A stretch of DNA of 32,797 nt, taken from Caballeronia sp. (lineage in GTDB: Bacteria; Pseudomonadota; Gammaproteobacteria; Burkholderiales; Burkholderiaceae). The position numbers were made by a program, and so were the translations under genes. A model generated the notes under the pieces. The model was given only the letters and a program-made list of their open reading frames with translations, was not told the DNA's origin and did no database searches. Of the stretch, positions 26,670 to 32,797 are shown in pieces (the first letter of the stretch is position 1; the number at the start of each line of letters is the position of its first letter). Location of the stretch: NCBI RefSeq assembly GCF_028292365.1, contig NZ_JAQGMM010000140.1:1-32797 (forward strand), read 5' to 3'.

Positions 26670-27140
26670 ATGAATACAAAACAAAGTAAAAAGGGACATC
26701 TCGAAGCCGCAGCGTCGCATCATGAGCAGGCCGCGCGATTTCATCGCGAGGCGTCACACCATTTCGGAGCGGGCAAGGACTACGACCATGCCGCCCATCA
26801 GGCGATCATGGCGCACGGCTACGCGCTTCACGCCATAGACGAAGCCAACAGCGTAGTCAAACACAACGCGGGTGCGTCGACGGTATTGCCGGCGCCAACG
26901 GGCACATCCGAAAGCACGACCGCAGCGCAGCATCACGCAACGGCGGCGGAACTCCATGGGCAGGCGGCGCAGCATTTGCGCCATGCAGCCAAACTCTTCG
27001 ACGATGACCGCAGCGCGGTCGCCCACGATACCCAGTTAGCGTTTTCCCTTGCCGTACGTGCGTTAGCTCATGGCAACGAGGCGGCCCGGCAGCATGTCAC
27101 GTTAATGCGGGAGAAAGGTCCTGTGACCGGCGCCGCATGA
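26670..27140 (+). CDS. His/Ala-rich helical protein with internal duplication
   Basis: A 156-residue cytoplasmic protein (no signal peptide or membrane segment). AGGAGGAG six to thirteen bases upstream makes the ATG at 26670 certain. Residues about 10-60 and 95-150 repeat the same design, HLEAAASHHEQAARFHREASHH against HHATAAELHGQAAQHLRHAAK, each followed by a second helix (AHQAIMAHGYALHAIDEAN against DTQLAFSLAVRALAHGNEA). His residues recur at three- to four-residue spacing along the helices. Related single-repeat His-rich proteins occur widely in proteobacteria without known function. A helical bundle with metal-binding or buffering capacity is a guess. The two halves are linked by a low-complexity Thr/Ser/Ala stretch. 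Confidence 0.85.
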   Translation: MNTKQSKKGHLEAAASHHEQAARFHREASHHFGAGKDYDHAAHQAIMAHGYALHAIDEANSVVKHNAGASTVLPAPTGTSESTTAAQHHATAAELHGQAAQHLRHAAKLFDDDRSAVAHDTQLAFSLAVRALAHGNEAARQHVTLMREKGPVTGAA

Positions 27141-27197
27141 AAGCGCGCGGTTGAAAGGACGTTGCCGGCAACTGGATATAGGGCGCCGTCACGGCCC

Positions 27198-27235
27198 TGG
27201 CTTCTTCGATCAGAAAGCTTTAAACGAAGAAGCCA
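27198..27235. terminator. 11-bp perfect hairpin between the His/Ala-rich gene and the diguanylate cyclase gene
   Basis: TGGCTTCTTCG (27198-27208) and CGAAGAAGCCA (27225-27235) with a 16-nt loop, in the 151-base gap between two convergent genes. It is a likely shared 3'-end structure for both transcripts. A T run is lacking on both sides. Confidence 0.5.
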
Positions 27236-27291
27236 AGGCGCATCCGCGCAGCGATCCGTCCCACATTCGCTATGCGTGAAACCAACCGGGC

Positions 27292-28824
27292 CTAGGTCGT
27301 AACAGCCGCGCTGCCGAATGGCTCGGCCATGCTCGTCTGGTTTCTGCCCGCGGCCTTTGCCCTGTACACAGCCAGGTCCGCCACCTTGATCAGCGCGAGC
27401 GCGTCGGCCACCTCTTCGGTATCGGTACAGGCCACCCCAATGCTTACCGTGATGACCCCATGTTCGCTGCCGTTGTGCTCGATCGCCAGACCGCGGACAG
27501 ACGCGTGAATGGCGGCGGCAACCACGGACGCGCAAGCGCGGTCCGTCTCCGGCAACACCACGACAAACTCTTCCCCGCCGAAGCGCGCAGCGATGTCGCC
27601 CGGCCGCTGGCTATTACGCGCGATCGCCTGCGCCACAGCGGTCAACGCGTCGTCACCGGCCTGATGGCCGTACGTGTCGTTGTAGCTTTTAAACCGGTCG
27701 ATATCGACGAACAAAAGCGCCAATGGTTTTCCCGAGCGTTTTGAACGATGCCATTCAAGCATGAGACGATCGTCCAGACTGCGCCGGTTACTCAGGCCGG
27801 TCAGCCCGTCGATACGCGTCATATCGCGCAACTGCTGCTCCACGACCAGCCTGTGCCGGAATTCCACGGAGAGAAGCTGCGCGGCAAACAACAGGCCGAC
27901 GATCAGCAGTGCAGTGACAATGCCGATAAACCACGCCCGGCTCGTCCAGTCCGCGAAGACGTAACGGGTCGCGGGCGCAATGATCACGATCATCTTCAGC
28001 TTGTCGAACCTGCGAAAGTTATAGAGCCGCTCCTCCCCGTCTTTTCCAGACTTGCCGATAAATGACGTCTCATGCGTCTTCTCGAAGCGCTCGAAATTTT
28101 TTCGTCCGCTGAAGTTTTCATCGACCGAATTTCCATCGTTCGGATAACGTAGGATCACATGCCCGTCGTCCTGCAAGAGCGTGATGTTCCCTCCTGGGCC
28201 GATCTGGACGCCCGATAGCAAATTCTCGAAGTAATCGAGGCGGAATGCCGCCACTACCACACCGGCGAACGAGCCATCAGGATGGTTCACCCGCCGGCTG
28301 AACATGAGGTCGACTTCGCCGGGATTCAGGCGCGACTGCAGTGGACGGCTGACGAACAGACCCAGCTTCGGATTGTCGCGATGAACGGCGAACCACGTTC
28401 GATCAGCCAGATCGACGCTGCGTGGAATCACGCTAGTGGAATCCACAATGATCCTGCCTTTCGAATCGAGGCACAACAACGAGCCTATGTACTGGCTAGC
28501 TGTAGCAGAGCGGTCGAAGAGGAGTTCGCGGCGCAGGTGGTCCGGCAGCCGCATGACATCCGCGTCTTGTGCACCATCCACGGCTGCCTGGATGGAGAGG
28601 TCCGTGAGCTGGGTGGTGTAGGTGATGTCGTGTTCAATGACGCGCGCGAGATTGTCCGCATTCTCGATCGCGCGAGCGGTCGCGTCATGATGCCCTTGAA
28701 CGAGGATCGCCAAGGCGAACCCGAGCACGATCACCGAGAAAGCGATGCTGCCTAGACCTATCGCATTCGGATGGCGCGCTAAAGCCGCTCTTAGCCGAAA
28801 GAAAATAGTCGGTTTTTTTAACAT
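27292..28824 (-). CDS. Membrane-bound diguanylate cyclase with periplasmic sensor domain
   Basis: A 510-residue protein. A first membrane helix (about residues 22-43, SIAFSVIVLGFALAILV) is followed by a dCACHE-like periplasmic sensor of about 240 residues with the motif DRTWFAVHRDNPKLGLFVSRP, a second helix (about 295-317) and a GGDEF domain (about 340-500). The active-site loop is GGEEF at residues 416-420; the product-inhibition I-site RPGD lies five residues before it, so the enzyme should make c-di-GMP and be feedback-inhibited. The substrate motif DIDRFKSYNDTYGHQAGDDAL is intact. It probably converts an extracellular small-molecule signal into a choice between motile and sessile states. 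No EAL domain or partner gene is adjacent. Confidence 0.95.
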   Translation of the reverse strand: MLKKPTIFFRLRAALARHPNAIGLGSIAFSVIVLGFALAILVQGHHDATARAIENADNLARVIEHDITYTTQLTDLSIQAAVDGAQDADVMRLPDHLRRELLFDRSATASQYIGSLLCLDSKGRIIVDSTSVIPRSVDLADRTWFAVHRDNPKLGLFVSRPLQSRLNPGEVDLMFSRRVNHPDGSFAGVVVAAFRLDYFENLLSGVQIGPGGNITLLQDDGHVILRYPNDGNSVDENFSGRKNFERFEKTHETSFIGKSGKDGEERLYNFRRFDKLKMIVIIAPATRYVFADWTSRAWFIGIVTALLIVGLLFAAQLLSVEFRHRLVVEQQLRDMTRIDGLTGLSNRRSLDDRLMLEWHRSKRSGKPLALLFVDIDRFKSYNDTYGHQAGDDALTAVAQAIARNSQRPGDIAARFGGEEFVVVLPETDRACASVVAAAIHASVRGLAIEHNGSEHGVITVSIGVACTDTEEVADALALIKVADLAVYRAKAAGRNQTSMAEPFGSAAVTT

Positions 28825-29191
28825 TCGAAGGCTTCCAACGCTAAGGCGCTATTGTCTGGCGCTGATCGGATCCGAGCCGGCCGGCGCCTGTTCGCACTTC
28901 GCCGATCGACCCTCGCCACTCGCGGGAAACGGTTTCCCTAAAGCAGCAATTACTCGCGCAATCCGTCATTGCCCTGCATGCGCGTCTCGCCTTTTGATCT
29001 GCCTACTTGTTGCTGGTCCTTAGTGTGCGCCCCGCCACCCATTCGTCGTGCAAATATTCTATGCGTTCCAGGCCGCGCCGCGATGATCTTTCTTCTCTTG
29101 TTTGCTTCCCTTGTATGCGCTTGCCGGTCAAGGCTGTCATTGCACTATGAGGGCGTCAATCTAACTGTAGCGCAGCGAAATGCCGGATACG
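28825..29191. other. Intergenic stretch without recognised features
   Basis: Upstream of the diguanylate cyclase, which must have its promoter here on the minus strand. I see no gene with a ribosome site and no strong repeat before the terminator at 29192. Confidence 0.4.
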
Positions 29192-29227
29192 AAAAAGCCG
29201 TTCCGGCGAAATGCAGAACGGCTTTTT
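29192..29227. terminator. Bidirectional intrinsic terminator
   Basis: AAAAAGCCGTTC (29192-29203), a 12-nt loop, and GAACGGCTTTTT (29216-29227). The GC stem is flanked by A5 and T5, so it works as an intrinsic terminator on both strands. On the minus strand it lies 116 bases past the stop of the small His-rich peptide gene. Confidence 0.8.
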
Positions 29228-29252
29228 CAAGAACTGCTTAATCGCGATGCTG

Positions 29253-29269
29253 GAGATCTTGAAGATCTC
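29253..29269. promoter_or_regulatory. 17-bp perfect palindrome
   Basis: GAGATCTT, a central G, then AAGATCTC. It lies between the terminator and the stop codon of the small peptide gene, so in the 3' untranslated region of that gene. No function is known; it may be a protein-binding site or a short RNA hairpin. Confidence 0.4.
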
Positions 29270-29342
29270 GCTGCTGATGCCGCGGAATTGACCGGCTATC
29301 GATGCCGAGCCGGCACATCGATCAACGGTAAGCTCCCCGTAA

Positions 29343-29483
29343 TCAATGGCAGCGATTTTCCCAATGATGATGCACTCGCACTTTGTGGCACTCGCGATGA
29401 TGGTGATACGGCGCAGCGTAGGCCGGCGCGATAGCGCAGAACGTGGTTGCCGCGACAGCGAGGGCGATGGCGATTTTCTTCAT
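29343..29483 (-). CDS. 46-residue secreted His-rich peptide
   Basis: A complete small gene: ATG at 29483, TGA at 29345-29343. Residues 1-23 form a textbook signal peptide (MKKIAIALAVAATTF..., ending AYA). The mature 23 residues are APYHHHRECHKVRVHHHWENRCH, listed here in two parts: an HHH followed by ECHKVRV, then HHHW with ENRCH. Eight His and two Cys in 23 residues suggest a periplasmic metal-binding or disulfide-bonded peptide. Similar tiny proteins with 'CHKVRVHHHW'-like ends are common in Burkholderia relatives and have no assigned role that I know of. GGAAA precedes the ATG weakly; an in-frame ATG at 29495 is possible. A strong terminator follows at 29192-29227. Confidence 0.75.
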   Translation of the reverse strand: MKKIAIALAVAATTFCAIAPAYAAPYHHHRECHKVRVHHHWENRCH

Positions 29484-29495
29484 GGTGTTTTCCAT

Positions 29496-29880
29496 AAGTG
29501 TGAGGCGGGTAAAAGTGAAGTGGTTTCACAAAGCGAGTAATTCATGCACAGGTAATACAGACGCCGACATCGGCGGACGAATTCAACCGCATCAACCTGG
29601 CATTCACGGTTGATGATGATGTTGATCACGCGTCCCAAGAGATTCCCACCGGTCGATGGTTGTTCACCTACTCCCCTGTTAACGGCGCAAATTCGAAATG
29701 GATAACAATTTTTCGCATTTTTTTGCAATAAAAAGGGCTGGGGTTTACGAGGATCAAGCGTGAATCAGGACGAAGATCGGAATATGGGTTGAGTCTGGAC
29801 AGTACTTCAGTCGAACCACGTTTTACGTCGGCATTTTGTAATCCATCTAAAGTCTGGCGAGTCATCCGGTTGGTATGCGC
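29496..29880. other. Intergenic stretch, AT-richer around 29690-29750
   Basis: No coding sequence with a ribosome site is visible on either strand. The part near 29690-29740 is AT-rich with runs of T and A and could carry promoters for the small peptide gene (minus) or for the RNA candidate that follows (plus), but no convincing -35/-10 pair was found. Confidence 0.4.
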
Positions 29881-29891
29881 CGTTCATCAAT

Positions 29892-30128
29892 CACGCCGCA
29901 TGTCAGGCTACGGCGTGCAGTTTGGCCACGCGCGGCCACATACACGCAAGGCTTGTTCCTCGTACTTTCAGCACCGCTTGTCATGCGGCGTAACGCATGT
30001 AAGCAGCCTTGCAACGCAAGAGAGGCAAGCACGACCTACACTCAATATGCGTCTTCTCCCAAGACGCGGTTGTGAGTGATGCAAGTGACTGCAGCTTGGC
30101 CCGCCCTTTGGGGTGGGCCGTTTTTTTT
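29892..30128 (+). ncRNA. Candidate structured small RNA with intrinsic terminator
   Basis: Within 237 bases lie successive hairpins: CACGCCG/CGGCGTG (29892-29917), TGGCC/GGCCA (29923-29938), CATGCG/CGCATG (29982-29999), CTTGC/GCAAG (30008-30020), GCGTCTT/AAGACGC with loop CTCCC (30049-30067), and the terminator at 30098-30128. ACGCCGCATG (29893-29902) is also a perfect 10-base complement of CATGCGGCGT (29982-29991), an alternative pairing that would exclude hairpins one and three. No protein gene with a ribosome site precedes the terminator on this strand. The C-rich loop CTCCC resembles the loops of small RNAs that bind ribosome sites. The 5' end and promoter are unknown; a short leader or a 3' untranslated region is the alternative. 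Confidence 0.4.
30098..30128 (+). terminator. Strong intrinsic terminator
   Basis: GGCCCGCCC (30098-30106), tetraloop TTTG, GGGTGGGCC (30111-30119), then G and eight T residues (30121-30128). This is a 9-bp GC-rich stem with one G.U pair and a perfect U tract; it acts on plus-strand transcripts only. Confidence 0.9.
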
Positions 30129-30275
30129 ACGTTTGATCACGTCGTTCTGATCACGCCTCTTGGACAATGCTCACGCGCCCGGATCAGCGGCCGCAGTGTG
30201 CGGCAAGCATGCTATTTCCATCCGGCCGGATCGTGCCACTGAAAATCCCGGGCTGGTCATGACAACCGAGTCTCT

Positions 30276-30500
30276 ATGAACCGAATCCTGTTTGCTCCGT
30301 GTATCGCCTGTCTATTGTTGGTTTCTTCAGCCTACGCGCAGTCCACTCCGGACATGGCCAACTCGGCCATCGCGCAGAACTTCCAGTACATCAACCACCC
30401 GCCCGCAGCGCCGGTTCAAGCCAGCGCTCCGGCCGCGACCGGCAGAGGTCGTGGGCACAGGCACCAGCAGGCCTCGACTGAAGCCGATCAGACTCAGTAG
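30276..30500 (+). CDS. Small secreted protein of unknown function
   Basis: A 74-residue protein with a signal peptide (residues 1-21, MNRILFAPCIACLLLVSSAYA, cut before QSTP). The mature 53 residues are Ala/Pro/Gln-rich with ANSAIAQNFQYINHPP, a GRGRGHRHQQ basic patch and an acidic end. No domain is recognised. No clear ribosome site: only GAG about 7 bases upstream. It is likely exported to the periplasm. Its neighbours (a terminator upstream and an unrelated VOC gene on the other strand) give no clue. Confidence 0.65.
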   Translation: MNRILFAPCIACLLLVSSAYAQSTPDMANSAIAQNFQYINHPPAAPVQASAPAATGRGRGHRHQQASTEADQTQ

Positions 30501-30834
30501 CAACAACGCCTGCGGCTCTGCGGCTTCATGCCTGGCGGAAAAAAGGGTTGCCGATCCTTTGGATTGTGAGTGCTGGTATATCGCGGTGAACCGGGGCCTC
30601 GCGCACTCGCGTTCATCTCGCGGGTGGTTTCCGCCATGTCGCGCACGTGCATGACTTTCCCATGCAGTCCTGACGATCTGGCTAGTATCAGAGCAAACAC
30701 CTTGAGCCTGGCCTCCGTGGCATCACGTCCAATCTTCGGCGTCACCCTGTTTGTCTTCGCCGATGACCTCTCCGGCGCCTGCAACTATTTTTCGGGTAGC
30801 GCGAATGCTTAGCCAAGCATGGGCAAACAAACCG
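30501..30834. other. Intergenic stretch without recognised features
   Basis: Several open frames cross this region on both strands but none has a ribosome site, family motif or ATG in a sensible place. No clear terminator was found for the small secreted protein or for the convergent VOC gene. Confidence 0.4.
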
Positions 30835-31230
30835 TCAGGCGACGATATGGCACACCGCTTCAACACGATTGCCCGCCGGATCACGCAAGAACGCGGCGTA
30901 ATAACCTGGATGGTAGTCGGATCGTAGCCCCGGGGGACCATCGGAGCGTCCCCCGGCCTCAAGGCCGGCCGCGTGGAACGCGTCGACCTGCGCACGGGAC
31001 GTGGTCTTGAAACACCAGTGGCGCTTGTTCTCGCCTATCGCACCCTGATCCAGGTACACCGCGAGATAGCTCGACGCAGTGTCCTGCGGGGTGCATCGCT
31101 CGCCGTATCCCAGCGCGTGAGGAAGGTCGTATACCTTCGCTGCGCCGAGCGTGCTCATGATCGCGTCATAAAAACGCCGGGCGATATCGAGATCGGGAAC
31201 ACCGATAGAAACATGATCGAGAAGCTGCAT
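30835..31230 (-). CDS. VOC-family (glyoxalase/dioxygenase fold) protein
   Basis: A 131-residue protein with one vicinal-oxygen-chelate module made of two beta-alpha-beta-beta-beta units. It starts LLDHVSIGVPDLDIARRFYDA, the classical first unit with a metal-ligand His at residue 6; the second unit has HWCFKTTSRAQVDAFHAAGLEAGG and ends DPAGNRVEAVCH with the conserved metal-ligand Glu. Such proteins include glyoxalase I, fosfomycin resistance enzymes and ring-cleavage dioxygenases; the YHPGYYAAFLRDPAGN ending is common in a group of uncharacterised lactoylglutathione lyase-like proteins. The substrate is unknown. The ATG at 31230 has no strong ribosome site, but it fits the fold's start. Confidence 0.88.
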   Translation of the reverse strand: MQLLDHVSIGVPDLDIARRFYDAIMSTLGAAKVYDLPHALGYGERCTPQDTASSYLAVYLDQGAIGENKRHWCFKTTSRAQVDAFHAAGLEAGGRSDGPPGLRSDYHPGYYAAFLRDPAGNRVEAVCHIVA

Positions 31231-31316
31231 GCTCGGCCGCTCAGGAATGAAGGCTCAGGGTGGAGTGCTTAGTAGACGCAGAAGCAGAAGCGGGCGAAGC
31301 CTAAGCAGAAGTCCTG

Positions 31317-31392
31317 CTCATTGGCCCGCTTAATGGCCCGTTCATTGGCCCGTTCATTGGCCCCGCTCATTGGCCCACTTACTGGCCCGCTT
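31317..31392. repeat. 12-bp tandem repeat, about six copies, overlapping the 3' end of the OPRT gene
   Basis: On the minus strand the unit is RCGGGCCAATGA, repeated about six times with small changes (CAGTAA, CATTAA and one extra G). The first unit supplies the last codons and TAA stop of the orotate phosphoribosyltransferase gene; the rest lie downstream, each carrying an in-frame-like TGA or TAA. One copy with 13 bases shifts the register. Confidence 0.75.
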
Positions 31393-31894
31393 CTATCTGC
31401 GAGAAGGTATAGAGGGACTTTAATTCGATCCCAATTCCTTCGAGCATTTCCTTGCCACCGCTTTCACGGTCGATCACGCACAGCGTCAGCGAGACCGGCA
31501 CGCCGTCGGCACGCAGTTTCGCCACGGCGTCGGAGATCGCACCGCCGCTCGACACAATGTCCTCGACCAGCACAAGCTTGCGTCCGGCCAGATCCGCACC
31601 TTCCGCATATTTGCACGTACCGTACTCTTTCGCTTCCTTGCGGATATACGCCGCGGGTAAGCCCGTCACCTGGCTCAGCATGGTCACGATTGGAATGCCG
31701 CCCATCTCGAGACCGCCCAATATTTCTGTGCCGGGCGGGATCAGGGGCACCATCGCTTCCGCAATCGCCTTCAGCAGGACGGGATCGGACTCGAAGCGAT
31801 ATTTATCGAAGTAGGTGTTGCTGCGCTTGCCTGAACGCAATAGAAAATCGCCGCTCAACTTGGATACTTCGCGGATTCGCCGGGCAATGGTCAT
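31379..31894 (-). CDS. pyrE: Orotate phosphoribosyltransferase, short form
   Basis: A 171-residue type I phosphoribosyltransferase that transfers ribose 5-phosphate from PRPP to orotate in UMP synthesis. Signature parts: SGKRSNTYFDKYRFESDP (orotate/pyrophosphate loop), LGGLEMGGIPIVTMLS, the flexible-loop segment YIRKEAKEYGTCKYAEG and the PRPP motif VLVEDIVSSGGAISDAV, then CVIDRESGGKEMLEGIGIELKSLYTF. AGAGGAAA upstream supports ATG 31894; the frame is open to 32056 without a ribosome site. It is about 40-60 residues shorter than the PyrE forms usual in betaproteobacteria, so it may be a second, paralogous enzyme. Its last codons and stop lie in the 12-bp tandem repeat. Confidence 0.82.
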   Translation of the reverse strand: MTIARRIREVSKLSGDFLLRSGKRSNTYFDKYRFESDPVLLKAIAEAMVPLIPPGTEILGGLEMGGIPIVTMLSQVTGLPAAYIRKEAKEYGTCKYAEGADLAGRKLVLVEDIVSSGGAISDAVAKLRADGVPVSLTLCVIDRESGGKEMLEGIGIELKSLYTFSQIEAGQ

Positions 31895-32173
31895 GAATGG
31901 TTTCCTCTTACTTTTACCGGGTAACAATTGTTTCGCGGTCGCAAATCTACGCGAAAACTCGCTTTGGCGGAAGCAATAATCCCAAGCCCGGTGATCCAAT
32001 ACGGCGTAATGGCAAGGTCCCGGCCGAATCATCCGGCCGTCGAAGCGCTGGATCAAACGTCCTCAAACATGCCTGCCAAGGGAGAAGGGATACAGCCCTG
32101 CACGCGCCGAGCGGCGATAGACTCGGGGCCCGCACCCTTTCCCATCCCGTCAGCATAGCCACTGAACACGCCC

Positions 32174-32698
32174 ATGATCACCCTGAAAAAATCCATCGAA
32201 ACCTATATTCGGGCGAAGGATGGCAATCGCCCGTTTTTGATCGCGGACGCGTTTACCGCCGATGCCGAACTCACGATGCAAGTGAATACCTCGGAAATCT
32301 CGTTCCCGGCCACTGTGAACGGGGCGAAAGCTATTTCGAAGGTGCTGGTGAGCGAGTTCGCCGAGCGTTATGAGAACGTCTACACGTTCTGCATCGGCGA
32401 CCCGCCCGCCGCGGGACCGTCGTTCAGTTGCGACTGGCTTGTCTGTATGTCGGAGAAAGGCACCGGTCTGGCGCGTGCCGGTTTCGGCCGATACGACTGG
32501 TTGGCGGCGGAAAATTCGGGACAGGTCCGGCAACTTCGAATCACGATAGAAGCGATGACAACCCTGCCGCAGGACACGGTCGAGCCGATCCTCCAATGGG
32601 CCGACGCCCTACCGTACCCGTGGTGCCCTCGTGAACGGCTTGGCAAGGAAGTGCCGAAGATCACAGCGATCGACCGGATCCGGGCCGCGCTCGCCTAG
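32174..32698 (+). CDS. NTF2-like (SnoaL-type) protein of unknown function
   Basis: A 174-residue soluble protein. The opening LKKSIETYIRAKDGNRPFLIADAFTADAELTMQV is the helix-then-strand start of NTF2/SnoaL cone folds, which include isomerases, polyketide cyclases and many uncharacterised proteins; VNGAKAISKVLVSEFAERYENVYTFCIG and a C-terminal PYPWCPRERLGKE follow. The pattern is that of a nuclear transport factor 2 family protein, with no catalytic residues that I can assign. A ribosome site is not obvious before the ATG at 32174. The gene is divergent from the OPRT gene across 279 bases and followed by a hairpin. Confidence 0.75.
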   Translation: MITLKKSIETYIRAKDGNRPFLIADAFTADAELTMQVNTSEISFPATVNGAKAISKVLVSEFAERYENVYTFCIGDPPAAGPSFSCDWLVCMSEKGTGLARAGFGRYDWLAAENSGQVRQLRITIEAMTTLPQDTVEPILQWADALPYPWCPRERLGKEVPKITAIDRIRAALA

Positions 32699-32732
32699 CG
32701 CATCCGCGCCATGGAAGCAGAGTGAAACGCTT

Positions 32733-32751
32733 GGGCCGGAATCTCCGGCCC
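32733..32751 (+). terminator. Hairpin downstream of the NTF2-like gene
   Basis: GGGCCGGA (32733-32740) and TCCGGCCC (32744-32751) form an 8-bp GC-rich stem with a tight 3-nt loop, 35 bases past the stop codon. There is no T run, so it may be a terminator only with help or a 3'-end stabiliser. Confidence 0.45.
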
Positions 32752-32797
32752 GAACCCGCCGAAAGCGTTCAAGATGTTGCAGTCCCGGCGAAATCCG

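Noticed and set aside
29480-29728. 82-codon minus-strand frame with a TTG start
   Set aside because: No ribosome site or domain, and it overlaps the start of the small His-rich peptide gene in another frame.
29789-30079. 96- and 66-codon plus-strand frames ending just before the terminator
   Set aside because: Starts are TTG or an ATG without a ribosome site and the translations look random; kept only as an alternative explanation for the terminator.
30494-30812. Overlapping frames on both strands (96 and 80 codons)
   Set aside because: Non-ATG starts, no ribosome site and no recognisable content.
31321-31896. 191-codon plus-strand frame beginning in the tandem repeat
   Set aside because: Antisense to the OPRT gene; its start is only the translated 12-bp repeat.

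Overview
The window looks like a stretch of a high-GC betaproteobacterial chromosome or megaplasmid, most likely Burkholderiaceae (Paraburkholderia/Caballeronia type). The pointers are the gene families: an E. coli-like xylose ABC system with xylose isomerase and an AraC-type XylR, a very large (GDH-180 type) NAD-glutamate dehydrogenase, a kbl-tdh threonine degradation pair, and several small secreted proteins of a kind common in that group. The genus is an inference; no rRNA or tRNA gene is visible. Almost every gene is metabolic or regulatory, and there are no phage genes, insertion sequences or CRISPR repeats.

Layout. 1-4389 (+): the 3' end of an amino-acid ABC binding protein, an MFS transporter, then kbl and tdh, which convert threonine to glycine and acetyl-CoA. 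4435-9312 (-): the large glutamate dehydrogenase, meeting tdh tail to tail over an 11-bp perfect hairpin. 9408-14743 (-): the xylose operon in the order xylA, xylF, xylG, xylH, with stem-loops between xylA/xylF and xylF/xylG. xylR and an aldose 1-epimerase run divergently (14993-17298). No xylulokinase gene is present in the window.

17325-20300: two divergent two-gene units. One encodes a secreted metallophosphoesterase and a cupredoxin (4-bp overlap). The other encodes an ECF sigma factor and a one-TM putative anti-sigma factor (11-bp overlap). The shared intergenic region carries the same bipartite element, CGGGAATAAA-N15-GTWWGGT, once on each strand in mirror orientation. This is what one would expect if the sigma factor drives both its own operon and the phosphoesterase/cupredoxin pair.

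20301-22825: an AT-richer control region, a Pro/Tyr-rich secreted protein, a glycine-zipper lipoprotein, and a convergent IclR-type regulator. The regulator is divergent from an ABC importer (binding protein, permease, ATPase) plus a PuuB-like FAD oxidoreductase (23005-26501), a likely uptake-and-oxidation unit for an amine or amino acid.

26670-32797: a His/Ala-rich duplicated helical protein, a membrane diguanylate cyclase, a long gene-poor stretch, a VOC-fold protein, a short orotate phosphoribosyltransferase whose stop codon lies in a 12-bp tandem repeat, and an NTF2-like protein. The gene-poor stretch holds a 46-residue His-rich secreted peptide and, at about 29.89-30.13 kb, a run of strong hairpins ending in an intrinsic terminator with no convincing gene in front of it.

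The two places most worth attention as possibly undescribed systems are the mirrored ECF promoter/phosphoesterase-cupredoxin locus and the structured RNA candidate at 29892-30128.
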